Shown piece after piece: positions 1 to 10,396 of a stretch of 22,675 nt of DNA; the stretch's first letter is position 1, and every line of letters starts with the position of its first letter. Source of the stretch: Saprolegnia diclina VS20 (lineage: Eukaryota > Oomycota > Saprolegniomycetes > Saprolegniales > Saprolegniaceae); contig NW_008246091.1 in assembly GCF_000281045.1 (NCBI RefSeq), forward strand, positions 240,536-263,210, read 5' to 3'. The notes below the pieces were generated by a model. That model saw only the letters and a list, made by a program, of their open reading frames with translations, was not told the origin of the DNA and did not search any database. Position numbers and translations under genes: made by a program.

Positions 1-235
1 TGGCGTATTTTGTCCCACTTCGAGTGGTCATGTCGACGAACAACCCGACTCAATCGACTTTTGGTAAGAAAACTATTAATTAATAATAATACCTGGTCGT
101 GTGTACACCTTGTCGATAGATTAATATACTTATTGTATCCCTCACGTACTCTTTCTGCTAATCAGTGAAAGTCAGCATCCTCACAAATGACCTTGGTTGA
201 AATTAGATAGAATAAAATGATATATACAAATGTGT

Positions 236-1798
236 CTACTTTTCATAGCCAAACTGCTGGGACGCGCCGCCGTTGCACTGCCAGAGCTGCGCCTTCTTAG
301 ACCCGAGGTCCATGTCGAGGCAAAAGCCCTTGTAGATCATGTGCTTGATCGCCTTGCTCGACGGGTCGTACTGCCACTGCTGGTTGCCGTTCGAGAGACT
401 GCACGAGTAGGTGTGGACGGGCGCGCCATTGGAGCCGAGGTACGCGTCGAGACAGAGCCCCGTGAGCTCCGACTTGATGGTGTTTTGCATGTGGTCAAAG
501 GTCCAGAGCGCGCCTTGGTCGCTCGCGAGCGCGTTGAACGACGGGCTGGGCGGCCGGAAGCTCACGCTCGAGTCTTGGTTGGCGGCGAAGACCACGTTCT
601 GGCTGCGCAGCGAGATGCCGACGTGCAGCATGACGGAGGCGACGGCGATCATCTGGTTGCTGTTGCCGAGGACGCAGGGCCAGACCTGGACGGCGTTGTT
701 GGCCGTCGACGGGTTGGCATCGACGCACAGGTTGTTGTGCGTCGCGTGCTTGACGCTGGAGCCGGACACGATCCACTTTTGGTTGCTATTGCTCGCGTCG
801 CAAGTCCACGTGTGCAGATACATGTTGCCGTCGCCGCCCCGGTAGGCGTCCAAGCACTGGTTGGGCGCGCTGCGGCTCTGCAGCTGCTGCGTCCCCGCGT
901 TGTACGTCCACACAAAGTTGGACGAGTACGTGTTGTCGCCCATGTAGATGCCCGAGTAGTACTCCAAGATACCCTTGCTCGTCGACGTCGTCAGCGTCAG
1001 CGGTAGCTGCAAGCGCGACGCGACCGACATGGGCGCCACGGGCACTGACGCCGGCGCTGGCTGCGGGGCGGGCTGAGGTTGTGGCTGTGGGTTGGGTTGC
1101 GGGTTGGGTGGCGACGCGCCGCCTGTCTTGAACTGCTGGGTCAGCTGTGTGCACTGGCCGGGCTGGAGCGCGACGTTGGCTGTGATCGTGTCGCCCGAGA
1201 ACGATGTCATGCTGATTTGGGTCGACCCGAGCGGCGCGGTTTGCTGCGCCTGGAAGTAGTACGCCGTGCCGCCAAAGAGCGGGCAGGTTGGGCCGTTGAC
1301 CGACATGCTCGCGACGCCATTGACCGTGTTGGTTGGCTGGACTGCAAGCCACCACTGGGAGCTGCCGACCTTGGCGCAGATCTTGACGCCGCCTTGGACG
1401 GGACAGTCGACGAAGCTCCACTGGACCTTCCAGCGACCCGTGGTGTGGCCTGTGGTCGCCTGGAAGATTGGCAGGGCCATATCGAGGTCGCCGTTCTCGC
1501 AGCCGGGGCAATGATCCGTGATCTGCGCGACGGCCACCGCATTCGTTGTGCAGCCAGAGTCGACGCACTGGATCTGAACACAGCGGCCGCAGTGCTTCCC
1601 GAGCGCCCACTGCACCGTGTTGATCGCGACGTGGTAGCCGTTCGTGGACATGGGCAGCCAGTCCATGAGGTTGCAGTTGCCGTCGCCCGGCGGCGACCCT
1701 TCGGGGCCACCGTACGTCGTGGCGATGCCTGTGCTGCTCTGGCCGAGCACTGTGACCGCGACCGCCATGAGGACGAGCGCAATGACGTTCCGTGCCAT
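236..1798 (-). CDS. Secreted expansin-like protein with C-terminal ricin-B lectin repeats
   Basis: Intronless, 520 aa. The start is the Met that opens a signal peptide (MARNVIALVLMAVAVTVLGQ); an in-frame ATG 38 codons upstream would bury that peptide. Residues about 22-140 form an expansin/GH45-like double-psi beta-barrel with paired cysteines, a TYGG start and a TDHCPGC...GDLDM stretch whose D106 sits where expansins carry the HFD aspartate. Residues 140-226 look like the expansin cellulose-binding (CBM63-like) half. A Pro/Gln linker (about 229-256) leads to two ricin-B/CBM13-like units (about 275-385 and 395-520) with CLDAY, SNQKW and GNQQW motifs; some QxW positions are lost (NQMI, QQFG). 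Expansins loosen wall polysaccharides without hydrolysis, and the lectin part probably tethers it to glycans. Export is expected from the signal peptide. The target (host wall or the oomycete's own cellulose wall) cannot be told from sequence. Confidence 0.93.
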   Translation of the reverse strand: MARNVIALVLMAVAVTVLGQSSTGIATTYGGPEGSPPGDGNCNLMDWLPMSTNGYHVAINTVQWALGKHCGRCVQIQCVDSGCTTNAVAVAQITDHCPGCENGDLDMALPIFQATTGHTTGRWKVQWSFVDCPVQGGVKICAKVGSSQWWLAVQPTNTVNGVASMSVNGPTCPLFGGTAYYFQAQQTAPLGSTQISMTSFSGDTITANVALQPGQCTQLTQQFKTGGASPPNPQPNPQPQPQPAPQPAPASVPVAPMSVASRLQLPLTLTTSTSKGILEYYSGIYMGDNTYSSNFVWTYNAGTQQLQSRSAPNQCLDAYRGGDGNMYLHTWTCDASNSNQKWIVSGSSVKHATHNNLCVDANPSTANNAVQVWPCVLGNSNQMIAVASVMLHVGISLRSQNVVFAANQDSSVSFRPPSPSFNALASDQGALWTFDHMQNTIKSELTGLCLDAYLGSNGAPVHTYSCSLSNGNQQWQYDPSSKAIKHMIYKGFCLDMDLGSKKAQLWQCNGGASQQFGYEK

Positions 1799-2694
1799 GT
1801 TCGATGGACAGCAAAATGCGAAGTGGGCGGTGGATGCTGGCGTCTGCGAAGCGCAGTGATAGCAAGTGGCGTGTGCACCACGTGGTCCTGTGGCAGTCGG
1901 TGCCACAGCCAAGTGATGTTCGATCGCTCCATCTCGCCAAAAGAACGACCAACCAGGTCACACCCCAAATGATAACAAACTTAATGCCGAAATCAACCTA
2001 TACACTGCATATATTTTCCCCAATGCACTAAAGAAAGCGTCGTTACTGACAACATTCATGGTATCTGCCCACCAAATGATAGGCTCAACAATCACGATCG
2101 AGCAACGCACGCACCCAAGCTGCTTGTCCCACACAACGAGGCGGTACCTTGCGTAAAGTATGCTTCTGCTTCTCACCACACCCGCGGCCATCGCAGGTGG
2201 CTTTGGCGAAGACGCTGCTCATCGAGAGCGGCTCTGTGCACAGTACTCGCCATCGCACATCTCTGCATCGGGCGCTTGGAATTTGGAGAGACTCGAAGCG
2301 TTTCTTTAATGAGCGGGCGAGGTTCATCGAACCCAGCGAAGCTGTCGTTCGCGCTGAATTCATCGACTAAACGATCCAGCGCTCCACATCTGCAAATCCC
2401 TGCCAGTCTCCAGGTCGAGATGGTCAATGAAGTCGAAGGTCAGACTAGAATGATCGATGCACTGACGACCTATTAGCTCCGTCCAGCCCACAGTAAGCTT
2501 ACTCCGCTCCAGTCGCTGAGCTACCGGATCTTGGCGCAGACACCATTTCCAAAGCGAGGAGGACTAGATCTGTGCAACCCTCTCTAGTAGACCAGCTAGG
2601 AGACTGTATGACGGAGAACCAGCTGCAGAGCCAGATGGAGAAACGGCAGGTTGTCCTTGGGTTGCCATTGACGAGTGCATTGCACTCGACGCTC
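1799..2694. other. Intergenic spacer between expansin-lectin gene and RIIa/IQ gene
   Basis: About 0.9 kb. It holds the upstream region of the expansin gene, next to its start codon, and the 3' flank of the minus-strand RIIa/IQ gene. Several 60-90-codon open frames exist on both strands (for example about 2085-2427) but none shows a recognisable domain or splices convincingly. Near 2671-2688 there is a small inverted repeat centred on a GTGCATTGCAC core, just past the stop of the RIIa/IQ gene. Nothing else is supported. Confidence 0.5.
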
Positions 2695-5216
2695 TTAGCT
2701 CCACCAGCGAAACCAGCGGCGCCAGCGCTTCTTCGTCTTCTCGGCCACTTTGGCGGCGGCCGCGTCGACAATCGCTTGATGCTCGAGCTCCTTGAGGCGG
2801 ACCTCCAAGAGGTGACGAAACTTGGCCCGTGCCCCTACAAAAACTCCGTAATTGAGATTGAGAGTCCACTCGGAATCTCAAATACGTTTGCTACGAAACG
2901 CGCATTGGAGTTTGACGGCACTCGCTTCGACCTTGCGCTTGTACGCTTCGTCTTTAGCGACCGTGTAGAGTCGTTTGCGCTCGTCGATGATGGCTTGGCG
3001 CTCGGTCGCCTCGGTGAACGGCTACCATCTCCGAATGCCATAATTGGTGTGAGTATCAAGTTGATACCTCGGGGGCGGTCGCGACTTGCGCTCTCGACAC
3101 TTGATCGACGTATTGCCACGTGTCGGTACCAAAGTCATACTCGTGCGCAAAGCGGCGCGAGAGCTTTTGGACGGGGACCATTTCGACGACGCCGGTGCCG
3201 TCAAAGACGACCTCGACGGTGCCAAACTTGTTGTGGGGCACACTCGTGACGATGGCACTCGCAATGACGTCCGCGTCCGATCCTACAAACTCATATACCC
3301 CGTGTTCCCATCGATGTACATTCTACGAGGCAGTCGCTTGATGTAGAGGCCGTCGTCAGTGGAAGCACCAAGCTTGGTCAAGGGCTGCAGCTGCGAGAGT
3401 TGGCGGGGCACGAACCGCTTGAGGGACCCGTCCGAGGCAAACGCCGCGCACTTGTCGTCGTGGCGACACCGAGTTTTGAGCTCGTCGAGCGACTTGGTGG
3501 CGTCCGTCGCAAAGTTGCCCGCCGGGAAGTCCCGTCCCCGGTAAAATTCAAACCAAATCGCTACACCAATGTCAAAAATAAAACATTGAGCGGATTTGAA
3601 CCCGCGCGCCGGGCGAGGACCATGGCCACCATGACTTGCTGTCCGAGGACGCACCACGGGGGGAGTTGCACGGCTTTTCGGTACAAATATGCTTCGTAGA
3701 CGCACTGGATCGATGCGGCGGCGGCGTTGCGACGGGCCGTGAGGATTTGGTACTTGGCGTACGCGCGGTGGCAGCGGTACATGGAGGCGATGCGCCGCGC
3801 CGAGTAGTACTCCAAGTCGAAGCGCAGAACCGCCTTGTACCGCACTTCGTCGGCTTCCATGACGAGCCGCTCGGCGCGATGGAGCGCTTGTAGTTGAACT
3901 AGAATGCATGACAATGTATGCGATCAAAACTCGATGGTTACAAGGGGTGTAGTCGTCGATGGGCTCGATGTTCTCGGGGGGTACCCACAGCTTTTCGAGG
4001 TTGAAAACGACGGGCTTTCCTAATACGCAAGACAATGGATACATTGAGCACCCTAGTACTGCAAATATAGGGTAACCTGTCATGCGGGGCTGCGTCCGGG
4101 GCCTCATCTTGGAGATCGAAATGTGTGTTACGAGACGCGTGCGTTCGGAGAGCTGCGCCTGGAGGTCGTCCTAATCACGCAGCGCAAATTCGGAAAACCA
4201 ACTTGGCGACAGTGCTACCCGCTGGCAACTCGCGCGGTTGGCATCGATTTCGGCTTGGGGCGGCTGCACCTTCATACGCTCGTAGTAGAGTCGGTACTGT
4301 CCGAGTACGGCCTTTAGTTGGTCGACATACTGCGCTCGCTGTTGTGCCTGCGGCGACTAGTCGCACGCCGCATTGGATCGACTCGACTCAACTCCGCGTA
4401 CCTTGGCTTCAAAGTGGGCAATGAGCCATCGAATCGGATCATCTGACTGTGCCTTCTACAATAGTATTCTAGTCGACTCGAATCCGAGTACGATAGTGTA
4501 CTTACTCGAAGCTCGACAATGGCTTGCAGACATTCTGGCACAAAGCACTACGACCAAGGTCGGTATGGTGATGTAGAGTGGACTCTGTACCTCAAATATG
4601 GCTCGGGTGTTGCCCGACTCGATGGCAGGGAATGCCATCATTGGCGGCGCAATCGTGGCGACGACATCCGTGTGCGGGCACCAATAGTTCTGCAGCCAGC
4701 GCGGCTCGGGGTCCAAGAAGGCTCTGTCGGCGTCCGTCAAGATCGAGTCGGGCACGAGCAAGGTCGCCTCGAGGTCCAAGCACGCGTGGAGAGCCCGCAG
4801 CCGCCGCGCTCGAAGTCGCTAAAACCGAATGAAACATCAAGAGTGATCCTAGTGAAATGTCGTACGGAGAGGTCGTTGCGCATGCGTCCGAGGATGATTT
4901 GCTTCTTGTGCAGCTCCCGCGACAGCGTCAGCTCGTCGGGCTCATCGATGAGCATCGCCTTGTCACATGTGCGTTGACGCCAGTTGGGTAGAGAGAGTCG
5001 TACCGCCAAGCGAAGGTACTCGGCCATGTAGTAGAACGGGTCACGCGGTCGCCCCATGATGACCTCTTGGATGCCATCCGACAAGAACTGCAGCAGCCCC
5101 TAGAAGTTGCAGAGCGTAAATACGCAGCGAATCCCGTCTCGTACCTGAACAGGCGCCTTCTGCAGCGCTTTGATCTGCGCTGCGAGTTCCGACCGCCACG
5201 TCGCCGGCAGGCCCAT
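2695..5216 (-). CDS. RIIa/Dpy-30-like and IQ-motif protein, probable ciliary/cytoskeletal
   Basis: Fourteen exons read 5' to 3' on the minus strand: 5145-5216, 5004-5099, 4866-4958, 4591-4818, 4506-4547, 4402-4455, 4219-4356, 4077-4170, 3942-4019, 3602-3898, 3327-3560, 3068-3282, 2886-3021, 2695-2834. They sum to 1917 nt (638 aa) with no internal stop; introns are 41-57 nt. Residues about 1-56 resemble an RIIa/Dpy-30 dimerisation-docking helix pair (FLSDGIQEVI, RDPFYYMAEYLR). The middle is charged and helical. IQ-like calmodulin sites are seen near 362-372 (AAAASIQCVYEAYLYRK) and around 585-605 (AVKLQCAFRSKRARAKF), with a degenerate one before. Residues 398-476 are cysteine-containing (CRHDDKCAAF) and unassigned. 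RIIa plus IQ is the arrangement of sperm protein 17 and other axonemal proteins, so a ciliary role is an inference. An upstream exon ending near 5281 is possible. The domain calls are moderately sure; the coding model is strong. Confidence 0.82.
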
Positions 5217-5397
5217 GCGCACCGTTTCACAGTAATCTAACAACACACGGGTAGTTATAACTCTAGTAGACAATGTGTACTACGAAAGAAGCAGGAGATG
5301 GAGACAAAAGCTTGTGACTGTGCGTTGCGGCTAGATGCTGAGAGTCGATGGCGCAGAGCACTTCTCTGCAATAGTAACCTAGCAAGCCGGCAGGACG
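5217..5397. promoter_or_regulatory. Bidirectional promoter region between divergent genes
   Basis: This 181-bp gap separates the start codons of the minus-strand RIIa/IQ gene and the plus-strand coiled-coil gene, so it should serve both. It contains the perfect palindrome GTTATAAC at 5254-5261. That octamer also occurs four times in the spacer at 13.9-15.5 kb, and few copies are expected by chance in 22.7 kb. No TATA box is obvious. Shared control of the two genes is an inference from the layout. Confidence 0.5.
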
Positions 5398-7866
5398 ATG
5401 GGTTATGACGCCGTTTCATATCCCGTTTCGCGCGCCAAGGAGGTCTCCATGGCGTACTACGTAGCGCAGCGACCGCAGTCGGCGCGGCCTCACGTGCCAA
5501 CGCGGCCGCCGCCAAAGGCCGCGAGCGGGCACATGACGCTCGCGACGTTTCGGTTTGCACCCGACTCGAACAACCTCGAGCGCACGCCGGAGCTCATCAA
5601 CGTCCAGAGCAACGTCCATGCGCTGCTGAGCCTCATGGCCGACGACTCGAGCATGGGTCTGCACCAGCCGACGCGCATGCTGCAGGCGTCTCGCTTCCGC
5701 ACGCATTTGCCGAGCACGGTGCTCATCGGGCCGCACTGCGATCTATACGCGTGGTACGTGACGTCCAAGGACGGCCACGTCGTTCGGAAACACAAGAGCA
5801 ACTGCAACTGGAAGAGTGTGCTCCAGGCCTTTTGCGGGCACATGAACAAGGGCTTCTCGCCTCTGAGCCACCGGGGCGCGCGCACAGCGTGCCGCGACCA
5901 TTGGCCCGTCGCGGTGGCCAAGTTTGTCGACGGACGCATGCGGCTGCTCTCGGGCGCCGCGCTAATTGCCCTTGTGAAAAGCCTCGAGGCGAGCGCGCCG
6001 GGGGACACGGACTTTGCGGCGCTTCCATTTTGTCTGACGCAGTTTGTGCCACCGGCCAAGCGCGTGCGCTACCTGAGCGTCTACACTGTGGTCATTTCAG
6101 GTATTTGTGTTTTCAAAGCTGACCTTGTTGTAGGTTGAAGGCGCCGGCGACTGCCACGTTGTTGTAGCCGAGCTACCTCCGTTCTACCGAGAACAAGTGC
6201 ACAGCGACACGCCGACGACGGATGGCAATATTAACACGGACCCAATACAAGTCGTCCAACACGGTGCGTGGCGACCTCCCCAAACCCCACCATAGCAACG
6301 ACGTAGAAAGCAGCATGCTGCTCGGCGAGGCGATTCAGAAGGAGACGACGCTCTTGGCGCGCCATGTCAACCGCCGCAACGCCGCCACGGGCACGCCGGT
6401 CGTGCACCAGCTCATTCTCGAGTACATGGTCCACGCCAAGGACGGCGAGGTCTACCTAAGCTCAATCCTCGGTGTGAGCTGGCAAAACGGCGAGCAGGTA
6501 TACATATGTATTGCAAACGTCTAGTACCGTTATTACAATATAATGCTACAACAGGTGCAGTTGGTGGACGCTGTCACCAACAACACGGAGCCGGAGCCGA
6601 GTGCACCCGCGCCCCCGACGGCCGCGGTGGCGCAGCAAATCTTCAAGTTTTCACGCAGCTTGAAAGGCTCCCAAGCACGATGCGAGGTGGCGGAGCGGCA
6701 GGTCTTGCACTACCTGAGCGAGGCGGAGAAGGCGAAAGCGCAGGTGTCGGTGCTCCACGACCACTTGCAGCGCACGTCCGAGCAGCTGCAAGTGGCGTGC
6801 GAGGCGACGCCGCACAAGATGCGCATCGAAGCCCTCGAGACGGCGCTCCGCAAAGCCAATCAGCGAGTCGAGACGCTCGAAGAGCAGCTCCACGTCGAGC
6901 GACAAACGCGGGTCGAGGGCGCGACGCTCCTCACCAACGAGGTAATTTCAATGTATCAACTGGATTGTGCAAGATGAAATAGCGCAACACGTTTTGCGTG
7001 GCACTGCAGCAAGCGCAAGCCAAGATCGAGACACTCGCAAACGACCTCGAGCTGGCGACGTCGACCGAGGCGAGTGCGAGTCGGGCGCTGAGTGTAGAAA
7101 CCACGGCCCACGCGCGAACCCAGCAGCTGCTGGCAGGGCTCGAAGCGCTTCTCGCTCAGCAAAAGGACATTCACGCTGCCCACGTAGCCAAAATTCGATC
7201 GCTCGAAGACGACTTGACCAAGACGACCGAAGACCGGGACCACCTCCAGCGCCTCGTGCCGTATGCCAATGTACGGCACCCAAAGTATCAACTCGATACA
7301 ATTTGGTGCGTAGATCAAGAAGGCGGCCTATTGCAAGCGAATGCACTTGCACGACCTGTACTTGGGCTGGCCCGACTGGCAGCTGCAAGTCGAGTGCCTC
7401 GACCGCGTCCTCTCGATGCACGTGCTCACGCTCCAGAAGACCTTCGACCACTTTCAGCCTATGAAGTTGCCGGTGCTTATCGAGTCGACGTCGATTACGC
7501 GCACGTATCCGCTGATCCACCACCGGCTCAACTTTGCCCAGCTCTGCGAGTGCATGCGTCTCTGTGGCGTGCTCACCACGCGGTACCAAGGATTGATAGT
7601 ACATTAGTCAACTAAGAACTGCGGGTAGGTTTACGACGGCGGTGCTTGAGACCGTCTTTCTCAAGTGCACGGAAAAGTCGTTTGCCAAACAAACCAAGGG
7701 CCCCACCACCGCCGGCGTCGGACGGCCACGCGGCATGTCGTTCATGGAATTCATCGAGTGCATCGTCCGCGTCGCGCTGCTCAAATGCAAGTCCTCTCAC
7801 ATGGCCGCCGAGTCGGTTCAAAGCTTCATGGACACGCACTTGGTGCCCGCCGAGCAAAAGTGGTAA
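5398..7866 (+). CDS. Large coiled-coil protein of unknown function, divergent partner of RIIa/IQ gene
   Basis: Seven exons: 5398-6090, 6134-6263, 6307-6497, 6555-6941, 6983-7270, 7314-7582, 7629-7866; total 2196 nt, 731 aa, all phases matching and introns 41-57 nt. I do not recognise the family. Residues 1-340 are a mixed globular region (including KHKSNCNWKSVLQAFCGHM). Residues about 365-560 are heptad-rich coiled coil (LHDHLQRTSEQLQ, ALETALRKANQRVETLEEQL). Residues 564-731 form a helical C-terminal domain with a WPDWQLQ segment, a LNFAQLCECMRLCGVL stretch and MSFMEFIECIVRVALLK, which resembles a degenerate EF-hand-like pair without clear calcium ligands. A second ATG at 5449 has a better context (TCCATGG), so the N-terminus is uncertain by 17 residues. 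The head-to-head layout with the RIIa/IQ gene suggests a shared cytoskeletal or ciliary setting; that is inference only. Confidence 0.8.
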
Positions 7867-8134
7867 TGACGACAGCTTTGCGTTGACTTCCAGAGTCCCA
7901 GTTTCGATCCAGTACGTTTGGTCGTGCTGTGGGGAGCGACTTACCAAGAGCATGGGCAGCAAGGGAGTGAGCTACGCAGAAGAATTGCATTACTATAATT
8001 GTAGAGCCCTGGAGCTAAGAACTGGAGTGGCCACTCTGATTGGGTTAACATGTCGATGCAGATACCCCGGGGTACAAAGATGGAGCACATGCTGTGCCCC
8101 GGTGTACAGCGATGAAAACGTCCTTTTTTGCATC
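7867..8134. other. Short intergenic spacer with a 12-bp palindrome
   Basis: The 268-bp gap between two plus-strand genes carries the perfect palindrome TACCCCGGGGTA at 8063-8074, about 60 bp before the amidase start codon, and a related GTGCCCCGGTGTAC shortly after it. It could be a regulatory dyad or chance. No open frame here is convincing. Confidence 0.35.
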
Positions 8135-9130
8135 ATGCCGGCGGTGAAGGTGGCGATCGTCCAGTTCGAGCCCGTGCTGGGCGACGTGCCCCGCAACATG
8201 GCCCACGTCTCGGCGATGCTCGCCAAGCTCTCGGACTCTGACAGCATCGACATTCTCCAGCTCTGCGAGGTGCGCTGCCCGTCGTCGTCGAACGCGCCTG
8301 CAAATGATGCGAGCTAGATGCCGTTCACGGGCTACTGCTTCAAAGACCGCACCGAGATTGCGCCGTTCGCCGAGCGCCCCGACAGCGGACCCACGTTTAC
8401 TTGGTGTCAGGCGCAGGCCCGCCGCCTACGCTGCCTCGTGGCATGCGGCTACGTCGAGCGCGGCGATGGCGACGCCTTGTACAACGCGATGATGGTGCTG
8501 AGCCCGGACGGCGACCTTGTCTACAACGCGCGCAAGGTAGGCCTCTGCGCGATACAACAAGGTACACTGTGTCTGTAGACGTTCCTGTACGAGACGGACA
8601 AGACGTGGGCGACGCCGAGTCCCACTGGTTTTGGCTCATGGTACTGTCCGTGGCTCCAGCGGCAGCTCTCGTTTGGTGCGACTTGGTTGCATCGTCTTGC
8701 GCTAATGGACGCTAGGCATTTGCATGGACATCAATCCCGATGACTTCAAGGCGCCGTGGGAAGCGTACGAGTTTGCGACGAGCATTGTCGAGGCCAAGAG
8801 CTCGATCGTTCTCTTCTCGAGTGCATGGAACGACCATAGCCCGCACGAGACGAGCAACTCGGCCATGCCAACCATCCAGTACGACACGCCTCATTCGTTC
8901 GACTACAAGGTTGGTTAACGACTAGGTACTGGGCCAATCGGCTCGTCCCAGTCATTGAAGCGGCCCGCGCTGCCTCGACGGACTGCTACTTTGTCTGCTC
9001 CAACCGAACCGGCATCGAGCGCGGCACGCCCTTTGTTGGCGGCTCGTGCGTCTTGTCGCTGCGGGAGCCCGCCATCTTGACCAGTGTCGGGCGGTTTGAC
9101 GAAGCTGTCCTGGTCGCTACGTTGCTGTAG
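8135..9130 (+). CDS. NTA1: Nta1-like protein N-terminal asparagine/glutamine amidase (nitrilase superfamily)
   Basis: Five exons: 8135-8269, 8318-8536, 8579-8675, 8716-8878, 8926-9130; 819 nt, 272 aa. The nitrilase catalytic triad is visible: Glu45 at the end of exon 1 (LQLCE followed by MPFTGY), Lys118 (NARKTFLYETD) and Cys153 (GICMDINP). The GICMDINP...FEFAT-type block and the YWANRL segment are typical of yeast Nta1, which deamidates N-terminal Asn or Gln to Asp or Glu and so feeds the Arg/N-degron pathway. Intron 4 (8879-8925, 47 nt) was chosen because reading past it meets a stop, whereas splicing joins PTIQ to YWANRL in frame. The protein is much shorter than yeast Nta1 (457 aa) because it lacks most of the C-terminal part, yet it keeps the whole triad. 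The frame ends at a TAG at 9128-9130; a further 3' exon cannot be ruled out. Confidence 0.85.
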
Positions 9131-9484
9131 AGGCCTTTTGTCTCGTACAAGCGCACAGTACTACACAAATAACGGTCTGCGTTATGGGCTACATTCTCAA
9201 AGCCGACGTCGTTTCGCAGAGCATAAAACTTGAAGTCAGCTTGTTCCGACGACGTAGAGCAACTACAATTGATACTCAGCTACTACGACGCCACCAACTT
9301 CAAGCACGCACCCTAGACACCCAACTTGGTACGTGGCGAGTCGCTTTTACAAGGCGCGTGGCGATATTATGTCGGCGCTTCTTCAACCAAGGAAGCTGGA
9401 AATAAATAGTAGATATCAAACAATACCAGCTACAAACACGTTGCGTTTAAATAAGTCTTGGACAAGCAGATAGACCAAATAAGG
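9131..9484. other. Spacer between amidase gene and F-box-like gene
   Basis: This 354-bp stretch lies between the 3' ends of convergent genes. It has a 73-codon plus-strand frame from 9184 with no recognisable domain and host-unlike codon choice, probably meaningless. An AATAAA at 9401-9406 on the plus strand could be a polyadenylation signal for the amidase transcript, but at about 270 nt past the stop it is distant for so compact a genome. Confidence 0.35.
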
Positions 9485-10396
9485 CTAGTGCACGGGTGCA
9501 TCGCCGTCGTCGTCCGAAGATATGTCGCTCTCAGTGTCGTCGTCGTCGTCGAGGTCGATCGCTTGGCCCTTTGCGTGCTGAGCGAGAAAAATCTCGGTCG
9601 TGTACTCGGCGTGGAAGGGCGACAGGTTGAAGGAGCACCCGTTGGTTTGGAACACGACTGGGCAGTCGGCGTCGCGCCACGTCATGAAACGGTCGCGCAG
9701 GATGGGCGCGAGGCGGCGGACGTCGGGATGGCGGTCGTCCCACCAGCGCTTGGCTGCGACGCGGCGGCCAAACTCGTGGCACGAGAGCATGTCGTCCCAA
9801 GCCATGTCGTTGGAGAGGAGCCATCGCGGCGGGGCGTCCGTCGCGGAGACGACATAGGCGTGCGGGTGCGCGCTGTGCTTTTCGACAAGCGTCGTTTTGC
9901 ACTTGGTCATAGCGCTCAGGCGGACCTTGAGGCGCGGCTGGTAGTAGCCGTCGCACGCGCAGTTGTGAATTCGTCCAATCGCACACGTCGACTCGTACGC
10001 AGTCGCATGCGTGAGGTTAGCGAGGCGCCAGATCTCGGCGTGGAGGTCCTTGAGGTACAGGGGCGCCGGCGTTCGGATGCGTTGCGGGTCGCTCGTGAAA
10101 AAGTAGACGCCAAAGCCTTTGCCCGTGATGCCGCACGCCGTCTTGACCTCGGTGTGTACGAGGAAGCGCAAATTGCGGTCGTCCACGATGGCCATGCGGT
10201 TGCGCAGGTGCAGAAGCTGGAGAAGGCGAAAGCGCGGCGACCCGCGAAGGTGCGCGGCGATCGCGCGGGACGTCAACGCCAGCGCGGCCAGGTCGGCGCT
10301 CGACTGCGTTGCGATCGCGTCGTGGAGGAAAGCGTCGAGGAAGATGGTCCACGGATCTTGGTAGTGGTGGCTGAAGCTGCTATTCGTAAGATTCAT
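9485..10396 (-). CDS. F-box-like hypothetical protein with acidic C-terminal tail
   Basis: Intronless, 303 aa from the ATG at 10396; the open frame extends 21 codons further to an ATG at 10459, but the shorter start puts an F-box-like helix block near the N-terminus. Residues about 15-50 (PWTIFLDAFLHDAIATQ, DLAALALTSRAIAAHL) look like a degenerate F-box, the Skp1-docking part of SCF ubiquitin ligases. The rest (for example KRWWDDRHPDVRRLAPI and a CACDGYYQPRL segment) matches nothing I know. The last 25 residues are a strongly acidic tail of Asp and Ser (DLDDDDDTESDISSDDD) with possible CK2-type sites. Codon use is strongly G/C-ending, as in the neighbouring genes, which supports a real gene. 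The F-box call is tentative. Confidence 0.72.
   Translation of the reverse strand: MNLTNSSFSHHYQDPWTIFLDAFLHDAIATQSSADLAALALTSRAIAAHLRGSPRFRLLQLLHLRNRMAIVDDRNLRFLVHTEVKTACGITGKGFGVYFFTSDPQRIRTPAPLYLKDLHAEIWRLANLTHATAYESTCAIGRIHNCACDGYYQPRLKVRLSAMTKCKTTLVEKHSAHPHAYVVSATDAPPRWLLSNDMAWDDMLSCHEFGRRVAAKRWWDDRHPDVRRLAPILRDRFMTWRDADCPVVFQTNGCSFNLSPFHAEYTTEIFLAQHAKGQAIDLDDDDDTESDISSDDDGDAPVH

Noticed and set aside
230-1006. 258-codon plus-strand frame opposite the expansin-lectin gene
   Set aside because: Antisense shadow of a strongly supported gene; no domain.
2085-2427. Overlapping 73-92-codon frames in the spacer
   Set aside because: No homology recognised and no intron pattern linking them into a gene.
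3283-3326. Premature stop in the RIIa/IQ gene
   Set aside because: The stop lies inside a 44-nt GT...AG intron whose removal joins both frames exactly.
3591-3615. tRNA T-arm-like sequence (GGTTCAAATCC on the minus strand)
   Set aside because: It spans the donor of intron 10 of the RIIa/IQ gene; no acceptor stem, D-arm or anticodon arm can be drawn around it.
8910-8925. 16-nt intron in the amidase gene (donor at the end of the frame that ends in a TAA)
   Set aside because: Far too short and out of phase; the 47-nt intron 8879-8925 restores the frame and joins conserved blocks.
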